Source: Planctomycetota bacterium
GTDB lineage: Bacteria > Planctomycetota > Phycisphaerae > FEN-1346
DNA: 17,363 nt
Assembly: GCA_026386995.1 (NCBI GenBank)
Contig: JAPLMO010000300.1
Location: forward strand, 1 to 17,363
Direction: 5' to 3'
Shown: in pieces, positions 13,386 to 17,363 of the stretch
Numbering within the stretch: position 1 is the stretch's first letter
Layout of the letters: each line of letters opens with the position of its first letter
Translations under genes and position numbers: made by a program
The notes under the pieces: model-generated
Database searches by the model: none
What the model was told of the DNA's origin: nothing
Seen by the model: the letters and a program-made list of their open reading frames with translations, nothing else

Positions 13386-15053
13386 GTGATGAACTTGGAA
13401 GACACTATCGTGGCCGTCAGTTCGCCCGCCGGGGCGGGGGAGCGCGCGATCCTGCGCCTCTCCGGGCCGCAGGCGCTGGAGATCGCCGCGTGGGTGTTTG
13501 TGCCGGCCGAGAACCCGGCCGGTCCTTATTTAGCCCCCCGTGAATACACGGGGGGCCGCGCGCGCGAGGGTGAGCCTGTGGACGTTCGGCCCCCGGTGTA
13601 TTCACCGGGGGCTAAGTGCGGCAACGGCGTTGGGCTCGAAGGCCGATCCACCTACACGGCGATTGCGGGTCGGCTTGAGCCGCCGGGGTCGGGGTTGTCG
13701 GTCCCGGCCACCTTATACGTAATGAAGGGCCCGCGGTCGTACACGCGGCAGGACGTGGTGGAGTTTCACGTCGGCGCCTGGCCGGCGCTGGAGGGCGACC
13801 TGGTGGCCGGCCTGCTGGCGGCCGGGGCCAGGCCGGCGGAGGCAGGGGAGTTTACGTTCCGGGCGTTTGCGTCGGGGCGGCTGGACCTGGCCCAGGCCGA
13901 AGCGGTTGCCGCCGTCATCAGCGCATCAAGCGCGGCCGCGCTGCGGGCGGCCGAGGACCTCCTGGGCGGTCACCTGTCGCGCGAGGTGGCGGCGGTGGCG
14001 GCGGAGGTCCGCGAGTGCCTGGCCCTGGTCGAGGCCGATCTCGATTTTTCCGACCAGGACATTGAACTTACGCCGCCCGAGGAGTTGGCCGGCCGCATCG
14101 ACGCCGCCCGCGCGTCCCTGGCTGCGCTGGGCCGCCGCGCACGCGGCTTGGAGACGGCCGGCGGCCGGGTGCGCCTTGTGGTTGCGGGGCGGCCGAACAC
14201 CGGCAAGTCGAGCCTGTTTAACCGACTGCTGGAGTGTGAGCGGGCGATCGTCTCACCCGAGGCCGGCACGACGCGTGACGAACTGCGGGCGGCGCTTCAC
14301 ATCGGCGGCATCGAGTTCGCCCTGAGCGATATCGCGGGCCTCGACGACACGCTGCCTTATTTAGCCCCCCGTGAATACACGAGGGGTGGCGCGTCGCAGG
14401 CGCCTGTGAACGTTCGGCCCCCGGTGTATTCACCGGGGGCTAAATACGGCGAACAGCCACGGCACGACGTCGACATCGCCGTCAAGGCCCGCGAAAAAGC
14501 GCTTGAAGCCATCGGCCGGGCGGACCTCGTCCTGCTGACGATCGACGGGTCGGCGCAGCAACACGACCGATTTGATGAACTTATGGCCCTCATAGCAGCG
14601 CCGGTTGTTGTGGCGATAACCAAGTGCGACCTGGCTTCGGTGGGGTTACTAGCCCCCGGTGGCAACCGGGGGTCGCCGTTCGAAGGTAATTGCCCCCCCG
14701 CCTTGCGGCGTGGGCTAGTTACAGCAGCCGGCGCCGAGGTCATCGCCACCAGTGCCGTCACGGGGCAGGGGATCGAGGAACTGCGGGCGGCGCTGGTGCG
14801 GGCGGTCGCGGGCGGGGATGTCGACCGGCAGGCGGCTGGGCCGGTCCTGACGGCGCGGCATCGCTCGGCGCTGGAGGCGGCGGCGGGGGCGCTGGCGCGT
14901 GCGGCGGGATTGACCCGCCGGGGCGGGGAGGCCGGGGAACTGGCGGCCTTGGAACTGCGGGAGGCGCTGGAATCGCTCGGGGCGATCGTTGGCCAGGGGG
15001 CCGGCCCGGACTTGCTGGACCTCGTATTTTCGCGGTTTTGCATAGGAAAATGA
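13386..15053 (+). CDS. mnmE: tRNA modification GTPase MnmE with three palindromic-element insertions
   Basis: MnmE acts with MnmG to install aminomethyl-type groups on wobble U34 of certain tRNAs. The protein has 555 residues, where about 455 is usual. The N-terminal tetrahydrofolate-binding domain begins with LEDTIVAVSSPAGAGERAI. The helical domain contains RLDLAQAEAVAAVISASS. The G domain has GRPNTGKSS (268-276), AGTTRDE, the G3 motif DIAG (D315; usually DTAG) and TKCD as G4 (412-415; usually NKxD). The C-terminus FCIGK keeps the conserved cysteine. Three extra segments, residues 47-79, 324-355 and 421-446, come from palindromic repeats; removing them leaves 464 residues. ATG 13389 directly follows GTG 13386; GGGAGG (13369-13374) stands 11 bases before the GTG, so either may start. 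No stop interrupts the gene, so it is probably functional. Confidence 0.93.
   Translation: MMNLEDTIVAVSSPAGAGERAILRLSGPQALEIAAWVFVPAENPAGPYLAPREYTGGRAREGEPVDVRPPVYSPGAKCGNGVGLEGRSTYTAIAGRLEPPGSGLSVPATLYVMKGPRSYTRQDVVEFHVGAWPALEGDLVAGLLAAGARPAEAGEFTFRAFASGRLDLAQAEAVAAVISASSAAALRAAEDLLGGHLSREVAAVAAEVRECLALVEADLDFSDQDIELTPPEELAGRIDAARASLAALGRRARGLETAGGRVRLVVAGRPNTGKSSLFNRLLECERAIVSPEAGTTRDELRAALHIGGIEFALSDIAGLDDTLPYLAPREYTRGGASQAPVNVRPPVYSPGAKYGEQPRHDVDIAVKAREKALEAIGRADLVLLTIDGSAQQHDRFDELMALIAAPVVVAITKCDLASVGLLAPGGNRGSPFEGNCPPALRRGLVTAAGAEVIATSAVTGQGIEELRAALVRAVAGGDVDRQAAGPVLTARHRSALEAAAGALARAAGLTRRGGEAGELAALELREALESLGAIVGQGAGPDLLDLVFSRFCIGK
13524..13622 (+). repeat. In-frame palindromic element copy 1 within mnmE
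   Basis: A 99-base insertion encodes 33 residues, from PYLAPREYTGG to PPVYSPGAKCG. It consists of two 28-base arms (13530-13557 and 13588-13615) that are inverted copies matching at 26 of 28 positions. Each arm is itself a hairpin of the form CCCCC-GTG-AATA-CAC-GGGGG. Only one forward frame is open: the others meet TAG at TTTAG or TGA at CGTGA. It lies in the N-terminal domain of MnmE. Confidence 0.88.
14355..14450 (+). repeat. In-frame palindromic element copy 2 within mnmE
   Basis: A 96-base insertion encodes 32 residues, from PYLAPREYTRGG to PPVYSPGAKYG. It starts with the same 26 bases as copy 1 (to 14380), and its right arm (14416-14443) is identical over 28 bases to that of copy 1, with a diverged, shorter centre. 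It has the same orientation and reading frame as copy 1. Its left arm carries changes (GAGGGGT for GGGGGGC) that weaken one hairpin. It lies in switch II of the G domain, directly after DIAGLDDTL. Confidence 0.88.
14646..14723 (+). repeat. In-frame palindromic element copy 3 (second family) within mnmE
   Basis: About 78 bases encode 26 residues, from LLAPGGNRGSPF to RRGLVT. The ends GTTACTAGCCC (14645-14655) and GGGCTAGTTAC (14712-14722) are inverted at 10 of 11 positions. Inside is the hairpin CCCCCGGT-GGCA-ACCGGGGG (14653-14672) and a second, less perfect hairpin around CGCC-TTGC-GGCG. The layout (TAGCCC ends, two internal hairpins) is that of copies 1 and 2, but the sequence differs. It falls between the G4 (TKCD) and G5 regions of the GTPase. 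Confidence 0.78.
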
Positions 15054-15058
15054 ATACG

Positions 15059-15074
15059 CGACATCGAGATGTCG
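15059..15074. repeat. Perfect hairpin just after mnmE
   Basis: CGACATC (15059-15065) and GATGTCG (15068-15074) are separated by two bases and lie eight bases after the mnmE stop. A further pair, GGATGG (15093-15098) and CCATCC (15122-15127), follows. Neither has a T-run. The 280 bases between mnmE and the pilM-like gene hold these hairpins and a promoter but no gene I can support. Confidence 0.5.
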
Positions 15075-15183
15075 TCTGTAATAGTGCGGGCCGGATGGGC
15101 CGAAGGGGCAGTCGGCAGGGGCCATCCGCCGATCTGTGGACCCGCGCATCGGACAAGAGACGGGGGGACGCCGAGGTTTTTCC

Positions 15184-15213
15184 TTGACGGTCGTTGTCCG
15201 CGTTCGCTTTAAT
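15184..15213 (+). promoter_or_regulatory. Promoter of the pilM-like gene
   Basis: TTGACG (15184-15189) and TTTAAT (15208-15213) are separated by 18 bases, matching the consensus at five of six positions each. The leader would be about 114 bases. This makes the pilM-like gene independent of mnmE. Confidence 0.55.
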
Positions 15214-15333
15214 ACGGCACTAACGAGGCAGTGCGACCCACCGGGCACGGTCCTCGGCCGACGGGCTGGGGGCGGGAGAGCTGTGCCTACGAGCCGGACT
15301 TGCCCGCCCCGGCGTTCCAGGTGAGGAGTTGTT

Positions 15334-17352
15334 ATGCCAAGCGCCAAGACGGTATGGGGGATTGACGTCGGACAGTGCGCCCTGAAGGCCCTGCGGCTTC
15401 AGTGGCGCGACGGCAAGTTGCGGGCCTTGGGGTTCGACGTCATCGAGCACGCCAAGATCCTCAGCCAGCCTGACGCCGACGAGCAGGCCCTTATCCGCAG
15501 CGCCCTCGGGAAGTTCACGAGCCGCAATAGCCTCAAGGGCTCGACCATCGTCATCAGCGTGCCCGGGCAGGCGAGTTTCACGCGGTTCATCAAGTTGCCC
15601 CCGGTCGAAACGAAGAAGATCCCCGAGATTGTCCGCTACGAGGCTCGCCAGCAGATCCCCTTCAACCTTGAAGACGTCGTGTGGGACTACCAGACGATCG
15701 CCAAGCCCGCCACGGCCGGGCCGCGCGAGGTCGAAGTCGGCATCTTCGCCATGAAAAAGGACATCGTCAACGATTACGTGTCCGACTTCCTGGCGATGCG
15801 GATCGAGCCGGACGTCGTCCAGATGGCCCCCGTGGCCCTCTACAACTACCTGCGGTACGACAAGAAGGAAGGCGCCGGGGCCACGCTGCTGATGGACGTC
15901 GGGGCCGAGAACACGAACCTCGTGATCGCCGACGGCGAACGGGTCTGGATCCGTAACGTGCCGATCGGCGGCAACAACTTCACGAATGCCCTGGCCCGCG
16001 AGTTCAAACTGCCGTTCTCGAAGGCCGAAAACCTGAAGCGCCATGCGGCCGAGTCGAAGCATTCCCGCCAGGTCTTCCAGGCGATGCACCCGATCTACGG
16101 CGACCTCCTGACGGAAGTGCAGCGGTCGATCGGCTACTACACCAGTCTGCACCGCGACAGCCGCGTGGAACGCGTCGTCGGCCTCGGGAACTCATTCCGC
16201 CTGCCGGGCCTCGGGAAATACATCTCGCAGAACCTCGGCGTGGACGTGCAGGTGGTCGATAAGATTGCGAGCCTGGCGGAGGCCGAGGCCCTGAGCGCGC
16301 CGCTGTTTAAGGAAAACGTGCTGTCGTTCGGCACGGCGTTCGGCCTGGCGATCCAAGGCCTGGGCATCGCGACAATCCAGACGAGCCTCCTGCCGCCCGA
16401 GATCCTCAGCGCGAAGGTCTACCGCCGCAAACGCCCGTTCTTCGTGGTGGCCGGCGTGACCCTCCTCGGCGCGGTCGGCTGCTTTGCGTACGACCATGTC
16501 ACGACCAACCTGGAACTCACGGGTACGCCGGGCCGGACCGAGGGGCTTCAGAGGCAGGTCACCGGCATCCGCGACGACAACAAGAAGCAGCAGGCGGAGT
16601 TTGACAAGCAGAAGGTGCTCCTGACCCAGGAACAGGCCAAGGTCTCCGAGGTCATGGGCCTCATCGCAAACGATGCATACGCCTGTGACATTCTGCGGAG
16701 CCTGTGGGCGGCCTGGCCGTATGACCCCAAGTGGGCCGAGCCGGCCGTGCCGCGCACGACCCTCAATATCATCGAGATGCTGAACGTGACGCTGCACTAC
16801 ACGCCGGAGGTCCGGGAGTACGCCGAAGCCGCGCTGACGGGCGGGGGCCTTCCTCCGCCGCCACCGCCGACCGAGGGCGCGCCGGGCGCCACGGCGGCCC
16901 TGACGGGGCCGCAGGCGGGCGTTGTCATGCGCGTGGTGGGCATTACGCCGAAGGAAGGGCCCGAGGCGACGCAGTACCTCAACAACGGCCTGATCGAGAA
17001 ACTCAAGAAGGACGAGCGGACGATCCGTCTGAAGAGCCTGTCCGGCGAAGAGGAAATCCTGGCGAAGATCGTGAGGCTGTTGCCCTTCCGGCAGGCCCCC
17101 GAGTACCAGGAATTTTCCGGCAAGACGGCGGTTGCGTCGCCGTCCTCGGCTGCCGCTGCCGCCCCCGTGGTCCAGACGTATGACAAGGGCAGTTACTCGT
17201 GGTTCGAGGCGGTCTGGGTGGTCCGAATTCCGGAGAAAGTGAAGGCTGAGGCCGCGCCAAACGCCGGTCAGGCCGGCGCCCCCGGGGCGGCCGGTGCACC
17301 GGCGGCCGGGGCCCCCCAGTCGACACCCAAGTGCTCTGTGCCCCTTCACTAG
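15334..17352 (+). CDS. pilM: Type IV pilus assembly protein PilM fused to a PilN-like region
   Basis: This encodes 672 residues from ATG 15334, with AGGAG five bases upstream. Residues 1-345 are the actin-like ATPase PilM: GIDVGQCALKALRL (phosphate 1 motif), the FTRFIKLPPVETKKIPEIVR and EARQQIPF segment, then LLMDVGAENTNLVIADG (phosphate 2, D188) and VGLGNSFRLPGLGKYI. PilM alone is about 350 residues, but here a membrane helix follows (about 368-388, FFVVAGVTLLGAVGCFAY), then a helical, probably coiled-coil stretch (about 403-445) and an outer-side domain, ending in an Ala/Gly/Pro-rich tail. This is the order expected of PilN, normally a separate protein that binds PilM, so the gene looks like a natural PilM-PilN fusion. 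It would link the cytoplasmic ring to the periplasmic part of the pilus or secretion machine. The next gene is outside the window. Confidence 0.87.
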   Translation: MPSAKTVWGIDVGQCALKALRLQWRDGKLRALGFDVIEHAKILSQPDADEQALIRSALGKFTSRNSLKGSTIVISVPGQASFTRFIKLPPVETKKIPEIVRYEARQQIPFNLEDVVWDYQTIAKPATAGPREVEVGIFAMKKDIVNDYVSDFLAMRIEPDVVQMAPVALYNYLRYDKKEGAGATLLMDVGAENTNLVIADGERVWIRNVPIGGNNFTNALAREFKLPFSKAENLKRHAAESKHSRQVFQAMHPIYGDLLTEVQRSIGYYTSLHRDSRVERVVGLGNSFRLPGLGKYISQNLGVDVQVVDKIASLAEAEALSAPLFKENVLSFGTAFGLAIQGLGIATIQTSLLPPEILSAKVYRRKRPFFVVAGVTLLGAVGCFAYDHVTTNLELTGTPGRTEGLQRQVTGIRDDNKKQQAEFDKQKVLLTQEQAKVSEVMGLIANDAYACDILRSLWAAWPYDPKWAEPAVPRTTLNIIEMLNVTLHYTPEVREYAEAALTGGGLPPPPPPTEGAPGATAALTGPQAGVVMRVVGITPKEGPEATQYLNNGLIEKLKKDERTIRLKSLSGEEEILAKIVRLLPFRQAPEYQEFSGKTAVASPSSAAAAAPVVQTYDKGSYSWFEAVWVVRIPEKVKAEAAPNAGQAGAPGAAGAPAAGAPQSTPKCSVPLH

Positions 17353-17363
17353 AGCGCGGCCTT

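Noticed and set aside
13524..14450. CRISPR array or intein in mnmE
   Set aside because: There are only two related copies more than 800 bases apart with no spacer pattern, and the insertions of about 33 residues are far too small for an intein and lack splicing motifs.

Overview
This is a GC-rich bacterial window carrying a mix of housekeeping and accessory genes. I infer a member of the Planctomycetota or the wider PVC group, probably an uncultured anaerobe. The grounds are a secreted autotransporter-strand-repeat protein, a long PilM fused to a PilN-like region, glycoside hydrolases next to core genes, a planctomycete-style tyrosine recombinase remnant, and many GC-rich palindromic intergenic repeats. 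The assignment rests on gene style only; no marker gene such as 16S rRNA is present.

Layout. 1-650 (minus) is the start of a secreted PATR-type surface protein cut by the window edge. 958-1505 (plus) is a decayed integrase that ends one base from the 3' end of a tRNA-Val(CAC) gene (1507-1583, minus), which looks like an old integration scar. 1811-3446 (plus) carries a small membrane-anchored protein, a Trm112/UPF0434 zinc protein and a calcineurin-like phosphoesterase. A large palindrome and terminator-like hairpin follow. yidC (3630-5894) is the membrane insertase.

In most bacteria yidC lies close to mnmE. Here mnmE (13386-15053) is about 7.5 kb away, and an accessory block lies between them: a clan GH-A hydrolase-like protein (5908-8070, plus), a palindromic MITE-like repeat at the convergent junction, then on the minus strand a secreted alpha-L-fucosidase, a 58-residue unknown protein, and a single-chain restriction-modification enzyme with its own promoter that appears to give a leaderless mRNA. 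After mnmE comes a pilM-like gene with its own promoter (15334-17352).

The most striking observation is inside mnmE. Its 555 codons contain three in-frame palindromic repeat elements: two related copies of 33 and 32 codons and a third of a different family, about 26 codons. Without them the protein would be 464 residues, the usual MnmE size. Each element is open in only one of its three forward frames, and each sits in that frame. The second interrupts the switch II region of the GTPase domain, between the G3 motif and the catalytic acidic position. This is a planctomycete-like counterpart of the protein-coding palindromic elements known from Rickettsia and Wolbachia. Related palindromes lie in the intergenic regions, so mobile palindromes appear to have spread through this genome, mostly between genes but here also into an important enzyme.
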